Both the position numbers and the translations under genes were made by a program. From Halalkalibacter alkalisediminis (GTDB taxonomy: Bacteria > Bacillota > Bacilli > Bacillales > Bacillaceae_D), in the NCBI RefSeq assembly GCF_028610705.1, contig NZ_JAQQWT010000002.1:1-64000 (forward strand): 64,000 bases of DNA, read 5' to 3'. The notes beneath the pieces were generated by a model that made no database searches, had not been told where the DNA came from, and saw nothing but the letters and a program-made list of their open reading frames with translations. Below are positions 17,094 to 24,954 of the stretch, piece by piece. Within the stretch, counting starts at the first letter, position 1. Every line of letters begins with the position of its first letter.

Positions 17094-17810
17094 TTACATT
17101 CTACAAATTTCCAAAGGGCAATTTTCACAATGGCAGATCTCTTTTAATCGATTCAGATCATAGACAACAAGATGACCATTTTCTTGACCTATGATTTCTC
17201 TTGAACGTAAATCGGATAGCATGCGATTTACGCTTTCTCTTGTGGCACCAATGTATTCTCCTAGTTCACCGTTTTTAACCTTTTTAGTAATACGAATACC
17301 GCTATCCAATTCTTCTCCATAAGAATTAGCCATTCGGATAATAGTAGAACAAAGGGCCCCTAGTTTGCCGTGAAACGTTAAGTCACGTAATTTTGACTGT
17401 GTTATTTGATTCAATAAAGAAGTCCATTTTAAAAATTCGACTGCAATTTCTCCTTGTTGCCAAAGGACGATTTCCAAGTCTTTTTGCTGAATCACCCCAA
17501 TCACACTATCCTTCATGACTTGTGCGTTATAGCTATATTTAATATCCATGAAACTACTTAATTCTCCGAATAAATCCCCATTACTAAACATATTAAGGAT
17601 GTAATCTTTACCATCGGATGTTGATTTGGTCATTTTAACGTGACCTTCTTTTATATAAAACAATTTATCCGCTTGGTCACCTTCCCAAAATAAGTAAGTA
17701 CCAGCCTTTACTGTTTGTTCGTACATAATATCTGTTAATGCCGTTAATGTTTTATCTGATAGATGGAATGTATTTTGTTGGATGTTACGCTCAAGTGTTA
17801 ATTTTGTCAT
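17094..17810 (-). CDS. fnr: FNR-type oxygen-responsive regulator (Crp/Fnr family)
   Basis: 238 residues, the same length as B. subtilis Fnr. An N-terminal cyclic-nucleotide-like barrel (about 20-125), dimer helix and HTH_Crp (about 170-215, ATRESVNRMLSDL as recognition helix) are followed by a C-terminal tail with Cys228, Cys231 and Cys236 in CX2CX4C order. That is the spacing of the [4Fe-4S] ligands in Bacillus Fnr; D143 in SKLRDLTFH is a candidate for the aspartate fourth ligand. AGGAGG precedes the ATG. Its promoter carries a perfect FNR box, implying autoregulation. Expected to activate anaerobic genes next to it. Confidence 0.9.
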   Translation of the reverse strand: MTKLTLERNIQQNTFHLSDKTLTALTDIMYEQTVKAGTYLFWEGDQADKLFYIKEGHVKMTKSTSDGKDYILNMFSNGDLFGELSSFMDIKYSYNAQVMKDSVIGVIQQKDLEIVLWQQGEIAVEFLKWTSLLNQITQSKLRDLTFHGKLGALCSTIIRMANSYGEELDSGIRITKKVKNGELGEYIGATRESVNRMLSDLRSREIIGQENGHLVVYDLNRLKEICHCENCPLEICRM

Positions 17811-17840
17811 TGTAACTCCTCCTGACGTATGAATATCTTT

Positions 17841-17883
17841 ATTATATAGGAGAGTTTTTTAAAAAAATGTGATAAAAATCACA
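17841..17883 (-). promoter_or_regulatory. FNR box and -10 of the fnr gene
   Basis: TGTGATAAAAATCACA (17868-17883) is a perfect TGTGA-N6-TCACA palindrome. TATAAT on the minus strand (17846-17841) has its centre 32 bases away, which puts the box at -41.5, the class II activator position. This predicts positive autoregulation. Confidence 0.82.
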
Positions 17884-17921
17884 CCTTACTAAAATGGGCT
17901 TTTATTCAATTAGGTGAAAAC

Positions 17922-17962
17922 TGTGACTAACTTAACAGATGTTTGGACGATTTGGATATAAA
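17922..17962 (+). promoter_or_regulatory. near-consensus FNR box upstream of the MobA-like gene
   Basis: TGTGACTAACTTAACA (17922-17937) matches the FNR consensus at 9 of 10 defined positions. TATAAA (17957-17962) lies 30 bases centre to centre, the same geometry as in the two minus-strand promoters. The perfect box at 17868-17883 lies about 50 bases further upstream and could also contribute. Confidence 0.55.
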
Positions 17963-17986
17963 GTATAGCTAAGGAGGTGTGGCTAA

Positions 17987-18586
17987 ATGAATTTAACTGG
18001 TGTAATAATTGATGGAGGATATACAACTGGTCTAGATTTTGTCCCAGGTTTACTAAAGATTGGAGAGGAAACAGTAATCGAAAGACAAGTTCGAGAAATG
18101 AAAAAAGTATGTCAGGAGATTATATTAGTAACGAATCAACCTCATTCGTACTTACCTATCCTTGGCGGGTCGATCCGGATGATTACTGATTATTATAAAG
18201 GGTCAGGAACATTGAGTGGGATGTATGCAGCATTATCACTAGCAAAAAATGATACACTTTGGGTTGTTACTCCAGATATGCCTTTTATCTCAATGGATGC
18301 GATGACTCAAATGTTGGCTGAAAAAGATCAATCCGATGTCCAATTAGTTGTACCAGAGTGGGAAGGGAATCTGCAATTATATCATGCTATCTATGATCGT
18401 TCTTGTTTAGAAGCGACTCAAAAATTAGTAGAGCAAGACCAATTAGGAATAATGAATTTACTAGAACATATTTCTTTCAAAGTAATCCGCTGTATGGATA
18501 ATACTTCATTTACTCTACGTATAAAAAATGTAGAAGATTATCAAAGAGTATTAGATCACGATCAACACTTCAAAGTGACGCCTTAA
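17987..18586 (+). CDS. MobA-like nucleotidyltransferase with degenerate active site
   Basis: A 199-residue NTP_transf_3 fold protein resembling molybdenum cofactor guanylyltransferase MobA. Late motifs are kept: GSGTLSGMYAALS, VVTPDMPFIS (the metal-binding Asp region), and MNLLEHISFKVI. The N-terminal nucleotide loop, normally LAGGxSxRMGxxK, reads IDGGYTTGLDFVPG here, so the arginine and lysine that bind phosphate are absent. AAGGAGG precedes the ATG. The position in an FNR-controlled cluster fits molybdoenzyme metabolism, yet catalysis is doubtful; a regulatory or altered-substrate role is possible. Confidence 0.75.
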   Translation: MNLTGVIIDGGYTTGLDFVPGLLKIGEETVIERQVREMKKVCQEIILVTNQPHSYLPILGGSIRMITDYYKGSGTLSGMYAALSLAKNDTLWVVTPDMPFISMDAMTQMLAEKDQSDVQLVVPEWEGNLQLYHAIYDRSCLEATQKLVEQDQLGIMNLLEHISFKVIRCMDNTSFTLRIKNVEDYQRVLDHDQHFKVTP

Positions 18587-18594
18587 AGGTTGAG

Positions 18595-18636
18595 TGGAAA
18601 CGAATCATCATGGATGAGGAGTTTCTTTTTTTTGTT
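18595..18636 (+). terminator. terminator of the MobA-like gene
   Basis: GGAAAC...TCATC pairs with GGATGA...GTTTC through an internal loop, followed by TTTTTTTT. It lies directly after the stop codon. Confidence 0.65.
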
Positions 18637-18671
18637 TTAATTCTTGCTTGTGACACAGAAAAAAGTAGTAG

Positions 18672-18687
18672 TGTGAGGAACGTCACA
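18672..18687. promoter_or_regulatory. perfect FNR box
   Basis: TGTGAGGAACGTCACA is a full TGTGA-N6-TCACA match. No -10 lies at the ideal distance on the plus strand (TACTAT at 18711-18716 is 34 bases away). It may be the relic promoter of the decayed Fe-S gene next to it. Confidence 0.7.
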
Positions 18688-18718
18688 GTTTGTAATGGGC
18701 TTATATTTTTTACTATGA

Positions 18719-18805
18719 GCTTATTCGAAATATGATATTGCTCCAATGTGCGCATATGTTTGTCCTAGTGAAGCTATTCGCTTTAATGACTTTGAAAAAA
18801 TGTAA
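18719..18805 (+). pseudogene. remnant of a 4Fe-4S ferredoxin-type subunit
   Basis: Twenty-eight codons after an in-frame TGA read ...KYDIAPMCAYVCPSEAIRF and end in NDFEKM and a stop. CxxVCPxxAIRF is the C-terminal half of a bacterial dicluster ferredoxin domain, as in the Fe-S subunits of DMSO-reductase-family enzymes. No first cluster half is present. The short length and the FNR box immediately upstream suggest an eroded anaerobic oxidoreductase gene. It is too short for a firm family call. Confidence 0.55.
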
Positions 18806-18979
18806 TCATTAAGAAGAAGACGCACACAGATGAATGTAATTGAAGGAAAAAAACAAGTGAGTAAGATAAATGGAAATACGTACTGGAATTCTTTGGTGTT
18901 TATTCAGATTAGAGAGGAGGATCAAACATGCCAGATGAACTGAAAAGGCAAGCGAAGTAAACAAAAAAGTAAAGATGAT

Positions 18980-19189
18980 ATGGTGAACTTATCAGACAAG
19001 CTAAATCATGATTTTAAATTCTTTGTAACATGGGCGTTTAACGTTGTAATGCTTCAATGGACGATTGAGGCCTATTTAGGATTAGAATTTCACCTTGTAT
19101 ATCGCTACACAGCAATCGCAATGGTATCGGTCGTTTTTGCATTAATCACGTTTTTTGTCTGGAGAAAAATAGAATATAGGAAAACGTAG
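18980..19189 (+). CDS. small two-helix membrane protein, probable frame-disrupted start
   Basis: Sixty-nine residues with two predicted transmembrane helices (about 13-33 and 40-61) and a basic C-terminus (WRKIEYRKT). The family is not recognised. The ATG at 18980 has no convincing ribosome site. A perfect AGGAGG at 18915-18920 precedes an ATG at 18928 that encodes only MPDELKRQAK. Removing one A from the AAAA run at 18942-18945 would join that start to the present frame, giving an 86-residue protein beginning MPDELKGKRSKQKSKDD. So the true gene probably begins at 18928 and carries, or appears to carry, a one-base insertion. Confidence 0.6.
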   Translation: MVNLSDKLNHDFKFFVTWAFNVVMLQWTIEAYLGLEFHLVYRYTAIAMVSVVFALITFFVWRKIEYRKT

Positions 19190-19212
19190 TCTGCTCACTG
19201 AGCAGACTTTTT
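19188..19212 (+). terminator. terminator after the small membrane protein
   Basis: AGTCTGCTC (19188-19196), loop ACT, GAGCAGACT (19200-19208), then TTTTTAC. The stem overlaps the stop codon. Confidence 0.8.
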
Positions 19213-19313
19213 ACTTTATTGCATATACTATATAGGACATACAACTTATTTTACTTCTATCTGGATAGATGTTAGGATGAATGAAAATTAAGAATTGGAA
19301 GGAGACTGTTTTA

Positions 19314-20024
19314 TTGAAACAAAATGAAGGTAAAGTTAGTCGTTTCTTTGATCAACTCTCCGATATGAATAAGCAATTAATGTCATCAAAAGGGACAAAT
19401 ATAAGTGTTCAATCAGGTGCAGTACTCTTCTCTGAAGGTGATTCACCAAAGTACATTTATTTAATCTGTTCTGGTCTTGTCAGATTAAGTAAATTAACGG
19501 CCGATGGTAAAGAATTTGCTGTTAATCTCAATCAAAAAGGAGATCTTGTTGGTGAAACAGGTTTGTTTAATGGTTTATCGTATAGTGTGACGGCTACAGT
19601 GGTTGAGGATGCCGAGTTAATCCGATATGAAAGACACGTAATAGAACAATTGTTCCAAGAAAATGGAGAAATTGCAGTAGCGTTTATGAAGTGGTCGTCC
19701 ATTCATAACCAGTCAACACAGTCAAAGTTTAGAGATCTGATTTTGTGTGGGAAAAAGGGTGGTCTATACTCGACTCTGATCCGTTTTAGTAACTCGTACG
19801 GGGAAGAGCACAAAGACGGGATTCTCATTAACATAGCTTTAACCAATAATGAGATTGCTAATTATATTGGCACTACTCGCGAAGGTGTTAATCGACTAAT
19901 GAGTGAGCTAAAAAAAGATAAAATCATTGCCTATGAAAACAATAAGATTGTCATTCATGATTTGCAATACTTAAGAGAATATTTAAAATGTGGAGATTGC
20001 CCTGTGGAAATATGTACGATCTAG
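19314..20024 (+). CDS. second FNR-type Crp/Fnr regulator
   Basis: A paralogue of the regulator at 17.1-17.8 kb with the same layout: cyclic-nucleotide-like barrel, dimer helix, HTH (GTTREGVNRLMSEL) and a C-terminal CGDCPVEIC, again CX2CX4C for an Fe-S cluster, plus an equivalent aspartate in SKFRDLIL. The TTG at 19314 is eight bases after GGAGA; an ATG at 19281 extends it by 11 residues with a weaker site. No FNR box is visible upstream, so it may be expressed constitutively or respond to another signal. It reads toward the NarK gene. Confidence 0.88.
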   Translation: MKQNEGKVSRFFDQLSDMNKQLMSSKGTNISVQSGAVLFSEGDSPKYIYLICSGLVRLSKLTADGKEFAVNLNQKGDLVGETGLFNGLSYSVTATVVEDAELIRYERHVIEQLFQENGEIAVAFMKWSSIHNQSTQSKFRDLILCGKKGGLYSTLIRFSNSYGEEHKDGILINIALTNNEIANYIGTTREGVNRLMSELKKDKIIAYENNKIVIHDLQYLREYLKCGDCPVEICTI

Positions 20025-20025
20025 T

Positions 20026-20065
20026 AACAAGCTATTAAGGATCATCCTTAGTAGCTTGTTTTTTA
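20026..20065 (+). terminator. terminator of the second FNR-type gene
   Basis: AACAAGCTA...AAGG pairs with CCTT...TAGCTTGTT, followed by TTTTTATTTT, two bases after the stop codon. Confidence 0.82.
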
Positions 20066-20077
20066 TTTTCAAGTTAG

Positions 20078-20152
20078 TTATTGGAAAAAGACCACGAATG
20101 TTAACACTAATAAAGATAGAATTCCTGGATTTTTAAGTTTACTATTTTTCAT
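20078..20152 (-). CDS. 24-residue hydrophobic peptide
   Basis: An ATG with a perfect AGGAGG eight bases upstream opens a 24-codon frame. The product has a basic start (MKNSKLKNPG) and a single hydrophobic helix (ILSLLVLTFVVFF) ending in Gln. This is the form of small single-span membrane peptides that associate with respiratory or transport complexes. No family is recognised. It lies between the second FNR-type gene and narK on the opposite strand. Support rests on the ribosome site and composition only. Confidence 0.45.
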   Translation of the reverse strand: MKNSKLKNPGILSLLVLTFVVFFQ

Positions 20153-20499
20153 TTTTTCATTCCTCCTAGTGTTTTCTCTTCATTGACCTCATCATAGCAT
20201 CCTCTAAAAAAACATGTCTATTTCTGAAAGATAATATGACAAACAAAAACACGTATGTAAAATACTTCTTTTAAGAGCAACAAATTTCTCCTTCTCTTGT
20301 AAACTTTTTTCTTGTTTCCTATTTTGAGCTGAAATTAATTCTATTGAATTTCCTTGTGAACAGATCTAACAAGGTGATAGATATAATAAGGTAGTTTCTT
20401 TACACTTTACCCTGTACTTCTTATAAAACATAAAATAAGGGACGGAAGCACTTGTATACAGTTCTTATTTTAAAACGATATCTATGAGGGGGAAAGGGA

Positions 20500-21690
20500 A
20501 TGAAAAAGAAAGAACAAATATCAGCATTACTTTTATCAACATTAGCAATGATCATTTCTTTTGCTGTTTGGTCGGTGTTTTCTCCGATAGCATCAACCTT
20601 ACAAGAGCAATTTCAACTAAGCGAGACACAAAAGAGCTTTATTATTGTCACACCTATTATTTTGGGTTCGATCATGCGTATTCCAATTGGGATCATTGCA
20701 GACAAATTCGGGGCACGAAAAGTATATACACTAACAATGCTTTTTACGATATTTCCTATGATTGCAGCTGGGTTTGCTAATTCTTTTAGTGTACTTTTAT
20801 TCTGCGCTTTCTTAATTGGAATGGCTGGAACAACGTTTACAATTGCTGTGACTTATGTAACGAAGTGGTTTCCAACTCAAAAACAAGGTTTAGTACTTGG
20901 AATAATAGGTATTGGTAACCTCGGTACAGCTGTTGCTTCATTAAGTCTCCCTTCAATTGTGCAAAGTTTTGGATTACAATGGGCCTTTTGGAGTTTAGCT
21001 ATTGCGATTAGTGTAATGGCTTTTCTTTTCTGGGTAGGAACAAAGGAATTGCCGAAGCCGAAAAAAGTAAACACGTTAAAAGATGCGTTGTCTGTTACAA
21101 GGGTTAAGGCTACTTGGGTGCTTTCCCTTTATTACTTTTTAACTTTTGGTGGATTTGTTGCTTTTGGCTTTTATTTACCTACTCTATTACAAGAGGAATT
21201 TCATTTAAATGCTGTTAATGCTGGATTTACAGTAGCTGGGTTTGTTATCATCGCTACTTTTATCAGACCACTAGGTGGGTATATTGCCGATAAGTTTGGT
21301 GCAAATCAAGTACTGATCCTTTTATTTAGCGGTATTACATTGTGTGCAACGTTCATGGCTTTATTGGTTACTGATTTCAACCTTTTTAGTATTTGTTGTG
21401 TTGTAATGGCGATGTTATTAGGAGCAGGGAATGGGGCGGTGTTTAAGCTTGTACCATCAGTGTCACCAACGAATACTGGAGCTATTACTGGTATTATTAG
21501 TGCAATAGGTGGGATTGGCGGTTTTTTTCCACCTCTAGTTATGGGTGTTTTAAAAAGCGTCACCGGTCATTATAGTGCGGGCTTTATTTTATTAGCATGT
21601 TTTGCTTTAGGTTGTCTTGTTGTTACTATTTCTTCGCTCTATGCAGAAAGTCGAGAAATTCGTGTTAATGATACGAAACAAACATACTGA
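20500..21690 (+). CDS. narK: NarK-type nitrate/nitrite transporter (MFS)
   Basis: A 396-residue major facilitator with about 12 helices. It carries the nitrate-signature-like glycine motifs GIIGIGNLGTAVAS in helix 5 and GAGNGAVFKLVPSVSP in helix 11, and the MFS loop motif GIIADKFGARKVYT. The ATG has GAGGGGGAAAGGG upstream. A TATAAT at 20382-20387 is a candidate -10 with a TGTGA half-site at 20355, but no complete FNR box is present. No nitrate reductase or nitrite reductase gene is in the window, so the transporter is separated from its enzyme. Confidence 0.9.
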   Translation: MKKKEQISALLLSTLAMIISFAVWSVFSPIASTLQEQFQLSETQKSFIIVTPIILGSIMRIPIGIIADKFGARKVYTLTMLFTIFPMIAAGFANSFSVLLFCAFLIGMAGTTFTIAVTYVTKWFPTQKQGLVLGIIGIGNLGTAVASLSLPSIVQSFGLQWAFWSLAIAISVMAFLFWVGTKELPKPKKVNTLKDALSVTRVKATWVLSLYYFLTFGGFVAFGFYLPTLLQEEFHLNAVNAGFTVAGFVIIATFIRPLGGYIADKFGANQVLILLFSGITLCATFMALLVTDFNLFSICCVVMAMLLGAGNGAVFKLVPSVSPTNTGAITGIISAIGGIGGFFPPLVMGVLKSVTGHYSAGFILLACFALGCLVVTISSLYAESREIRVNDTKQTY

Positions 21691-21840
21691 AATTACTAGT
21701 AGATTCCATTTTAGCGTATTGAAGAAGAGAATCTAATGAAGCTATTAAATTATAAGATTGAATTCATTGCATCTAACTACATGGTTGAGATAAAATAAAC
21801 GTTGCTAGAAAAGTCTTGGAAATAGAAAGAAGGTAATTAT

Positions 21841-22134
21841 ATGATACAACGTACCGTATTAGTGAAATTTGGAGAAACGACAACACAAGAGCAGTTAAAT
21901 GATGTCGTAACACGATTTAAAGCACTTGAAAACCAGCTTAAAGGAATTGTAGATTTGCAAGCAGGACTTAACTTTGCGGAGAAGAGCAAGGAGTATCAAG
22001 TCATGTTAATGGTTCGTTTTCAAGATAAAGCGGCCTTAGACGCATATGTGGACAATGCAGAACATCAAGCTGTTGCTGCGTACATAAGAGAAGTTGGAAG
22101 AGTCGACAGCATTGGTGTCGATATTGAAATTTAA
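21841..22134 (+). CDS. Dabb (stress-response A/B barrel) protein
   Basis: 97 residues forming a single dimeric alpha/beta barrel domain. The start MIQRTVLVKF, the pattern GIVDLQAGLNF and the DKAALDAYVDNAEHQAV helix are typical. Function in bacteria is generally unknown. AAGGAAGG-like purines precede the ATG. Monocistronic with a strong terminator. Confidence 0.88.
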   Translation: MIQRTVLVKFGETTTQEQLNDVVTRFKALENQLKGIVDLQAGLNFAEKSKEYQVMLMVRFQDKAALDAYVDNAEHQAVAAYIREVGRVDSIGVDIEI

Positions 22135-22139
22135 TTATC

Positions 22140-22179
22140 AAAAAGAGAGTGAATCATCATTGATTCACTCTCTTTTTTC
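22140..22179. terminator. bidirectional terminator
   Basis: AAAAAGAGAGTGAATCA (22140-22156), loop TCAT, and its perfect complement (22161-22177). T runs exist on both strands. It serves the Dabb gene. Confidence 0.88.
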
Positions 22180-22192
22180 TATGATCGCATTC

Positions 22193-22420
22193 TTAAGTAC
22201 AATACTCAATTATTAGTTTTTCAAGAAAACGTTCCTGTATGTTTGGACCATCGACATTTCCTATGACACCTTGAACCTCACCATAGCGAGCCAACTCGTG
22301 ATAAACCTCTTCAGTTTGCCAATCTCCAGCATGAATAATGAGATCGGCTTGTTTTAAATCCTCTTTTAGTTGTTCAGGAAGTTTTTTAGCTCGGTTCGGC
22401 ATGTGGGTATCAGAAAGTGA
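22193..22420 (-). pseudogene. YfcE-type metallophosphoesterase remnant
   Basis: The frame holds LIIHAGDWQTEEVYHELA and VIGNVDGPN, metal-binding motifs of YfcE/MJ0936 phosphodiesterases. The first motif, LSDTHMP, lies just upstream in the same frame but without a start codon, although AAGGAG is still present. The C-terminal half (about 90 residues, including the GHGH ligands) is missing after EKLIIEY. Both ends are therefore damaged. Confidence 0.75.
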
Positions 22421-22564
22421 TCGCTCCTTAAATAAGTACGATAGATCATAGTACTGGACTTACAACCTATAGTTTATTGATCTTTTCTTGTTGATTGAAA
22501 AATTCTGAAATCAACTGTTCGATCTTCTCTAATTGTTTTTTAGAAGATAAGCCTTCTTTTAGAT

Positions 22565-22860
22565 ATGAATAATACGTTAAAGCAGATATCTGGAGCGATT
22601 GGGACAGCGTTGTTAGTACAGTGATGTCTACTCGAACGGAAACAAGTGCAACTGCATTATCTAATGAGGTAGGATCAACACCTGAAATGCAGCAACAAAT
22701 GATGATTCAAGCAATGTTAGAAGGCATTAATTTTTCTTTCTATATCTCCTCTTTCATAGCTGTCCTAGCACTTATTCTCGCCTTTTTCATTAAGAGAGCC
22801 AAACAAGAGGAAGACCCAATTGAGAAAGAGTCTTCTGAGGAAAATATGTACCTAAATTGA
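22565..22860 (+). pseudogene. C-terminal remnant of a DHA2-type MFS exporter
   Basis: NNTLKQISGAIGTALLV reads from 22568 and, after a one-base loss near 22617, continues as VMSTRTETSA... with a final transmembrane helix and an acidic tail. The TLxQxxGAIGTALLV motif marks the last helices of the EmrB/QacA family. The N-terminal 350 or so residues are absent. Confidence 0.75.
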
Positions 22861-23013
22861 TGGGAAATTAGTTTCTAAAAAATCGAAAGGTAGTTGATTT
22901 AACGGAATCAGCTAGCTTAATACTGTGGGCCAAACACCCTTTTTAGACGAATGACATATAGTATAATGGAGAAGACCACATGAATAGACATACAGGGGTA
23001 AGGAGAGATACTT

Positions 23014-23598
23014 TTGTTTAATCCGTTACCTTGGGGAATACCTCAGGCCTCAACTCAGCCATCGTTACTCGATTTACTTCAAGGCGGAGGATACATTCTT
23101 TACGCAAGACACGCGCAAGCAAACGTTGGAGTCGATCAACCGAATCTCAGCTACGACCATTGTTTGTGCCAAAGAAATCTTTCCCAATATGGCAGGAATC
23201 AAGCTGTCGCGTACGGTCAGACGATTCGTCGTTTACGGATACCAGTTATGTATCCTGTTATGTCGAGTCCGTTTTGCCGAGTGAGTGAAACGGCCGCATT
23301 GGCTTTTGGAGCAGATTATGTTCAAGTAGATCCATTTTGGGTTAATATTTATAACTTGAGCCGTAATGTAAGTGCAGCAGAACAAGCAAACATATTATAC
23401 AATCTTCATTCCGTACTAGAAACTCAACCAGCACCGGGGAGTAACAAAGTTATTATTGCTCACAGTTTTCCGCCATGGATTGGTCTAGGTTCGATTCCAG
23501 ACATGGGAACAGTCGTTGTGAGACCTCGTGGTCAAGGAAATGGATATGAAGTTGTTGCCTACCTTTCTTTAGAGGATTTGACTAGGGTAGGTGTATAG
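23014..23598 (+). CDS. histidine phosphatase family protein
   Basis: 194 residues starting at TTG with GGAGAG upstream. ARHAQANVGVD carries the catalytic Arg32-His33 (RHA in place of RHG). SSPFCRVSETA supplies the second phosphate-binding arginine and IIAHSFPP the second histidine. The middle DPFWVNIYNLSRNVS segment is unlike the classical phosphoglycerate mutases, so substrate is unknown. No signal peptide. Monocistronic. Confidence 0.85.
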   Translation: MFNPLPWGIPQASTQPSLLDLLQGGGYILYARHAQANVGVDQPNLSYDHCLCQRNLSQYGRNQAVAYGQTIRRLRIPVMYPVMSSPFCRVSETAALAFGADYVQVDPFWVNIYNLSRNVSAAEQANILYNLHSVLETQPAPGSNKVIIAHSFPPWIGLGSIPDMGTVVVRPRGQGNGYEVVAYLSLEDLTRVGV

Positions 23599-23642
23599 AA
23601 GGACAATAAAACTTAAAAAAGAAAAAAAGACTTTGACAGAGA

Positions 23643-23690
23643 AAAACTCCTTCAATCCTATTGCGTTCATGTAAAGAAGGAGTTTTTTTA
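23643..23690 (+). terminator. terminator of the phosphatase gene
   Basis: AAAACTCCTTC (23643-23653) pairs with GAAGGAGTTTT (from 23676), followed by TTTT; the loop is about 22 bases. Confidence 0.7.
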
Positions 23691-24217
23691 AAACACTTTT
23701 GTTAAAACTCCCTAATTTTTATTTAACGTCTTGAACTGTTGTGGTAGCTCTTTGGTTATAGAATAAAAGAATGAGACATTCACTCATACCCATAGCTATA
23801 TCCAAACCTAAAGGTAAAGGTTGAGATTTATTTGAAAAGTGGCAATGAAGAAATTGCTATATATTTCAAGAATCTAGTTACCGGGTTATACCTGCCCAAA
23901 TAATTAAATAAGTTGGCGGATAGATTACCTTCAATGTGACTTGTTAAACTAAGAAGTCGCTGCTTTAATAAGTGAATAGCGACTTTCGTTATTGTCTTCT
24001 TTAGGGGAGAATACCTTGATTCGCAAATGGGAATTTATGATATATTTATTTAAAGGTTCACGAGTTTGCATTAAAGAAGTATGAGATCATTTAACACCTA
24101 GAGAAGTAGACGACATACATATGTTCTCCAAAGGTGGGAGTTTGTATTTAAGTAAGCTGTAAATTATACAACATTGTTAACCTTTTAATTGATGACGTTT
24201 ACGAATACGTAGCGTCA
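23691..24217. other. intergenic, orphan hairpin
   Basis: No convincing gene. AAGTCGCT and AGCGACTT (about 23950-23986) form a hairpin followed by TCGTTATT. Short frames with stops suggest eroded coding DNA but no family is recognisable. Confidence 0.4.
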
Positions 24218-24235
24218 ATGGAGGTGGCTGTCTTG

Positions 24236-24778
24236 GTGACTGAAATAAAAATTGAACAATTATTTTCAATTGAGAACCATATTGATGAACTTTCGGAATT
24301 AATTATACAGATAGTAGAAGAAGGAGCTTCAATAGGATTTTTACCACCAATGAAGCAATTAGACGCAAATAAATACTGGGAATCAGTTTTAAACCCAGAT
24401 GTAATTCTTCTCGTAGCCAAATCAAACAATCAAATAGTTGGAAGTGTGCAGTTGCATCTATCAGGGAAACAGAATGGAAGTCATAGAGCTGAGATAGGAA
24501 AGTTAATGACACATCCCAATTTTCGTCGTAACGGAATTGGCCGTTTACTTATGCAAGAAGCAGAAGTAAACGCAATTCAAGAGAATAAGTCATTATTAAT
24601 TTTAGATACAAGAGAAGGTGACCCATCTAATAAACTATACACTTCATTAGGTTATATACAGGCTGGAAGAATCCCTACCTATGCGAAATCAGCGAATGGA
24701 GAATTAGCTGCAACTATCTTTTATTATAAAGAGCTTAATCAGAGTGATTATAATAACCAGAGGTTTCAGAATGAATGA
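24236..24778 (+). CDS. GNAT-family N-acetyltransferase
   Basis: About 180 residues. The acetyl-CoA loop is HPNFRRNGIGRLLMQEAE (the R/Q-x-x-G-x-G/A form), preceded by the beta-4 strand ending in AEIGKLMT and followed by LLILDTREGDPSNKLYTSLGY. The GTG at 24236 has GGAGG upstream at better spacing than the ATG at 24218. Substrate unknown. Confidence 0.87.
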   Translation: MTEIKIEQLFSIENHIDELSELIIQIVEEGASIGFLPPMKQLDANKYWESVLNPDVILLVAKSNNQIVGSVQLHLSGKQNGSHRAEIGKLMTHPNFRRNGIGRLLMQEAEVNAIQENKSLLILDTREGDPSNKLYTSLGYIQAGRIPTYAKSANGELAATIFYYKELNQSDYNNQRFQNE

Positions 24779-24954
24779 TAACTAAAGTATTCCTAATTTT
24801 ATCGGATATAGGGTCAATAAAAGGTTATTGAAGGAGATTACAAGTTTTGATTTAACGAAGGCCATTTTCTTAGTGGGGAAGGTTGTTGGGTAATTATAGA
24901 TAGCATAACCAATCGAGTATGCTAAGGGTTATGCTACCTTTATTATTATGAGAA

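Noticed and set aside
20355-20375. FNR box upstream of narK
   Set aside because: TGTGA is present but the second half-site is absent at the right spacing, and the distance to TATAAT is about 22 bases rather than 30-32.
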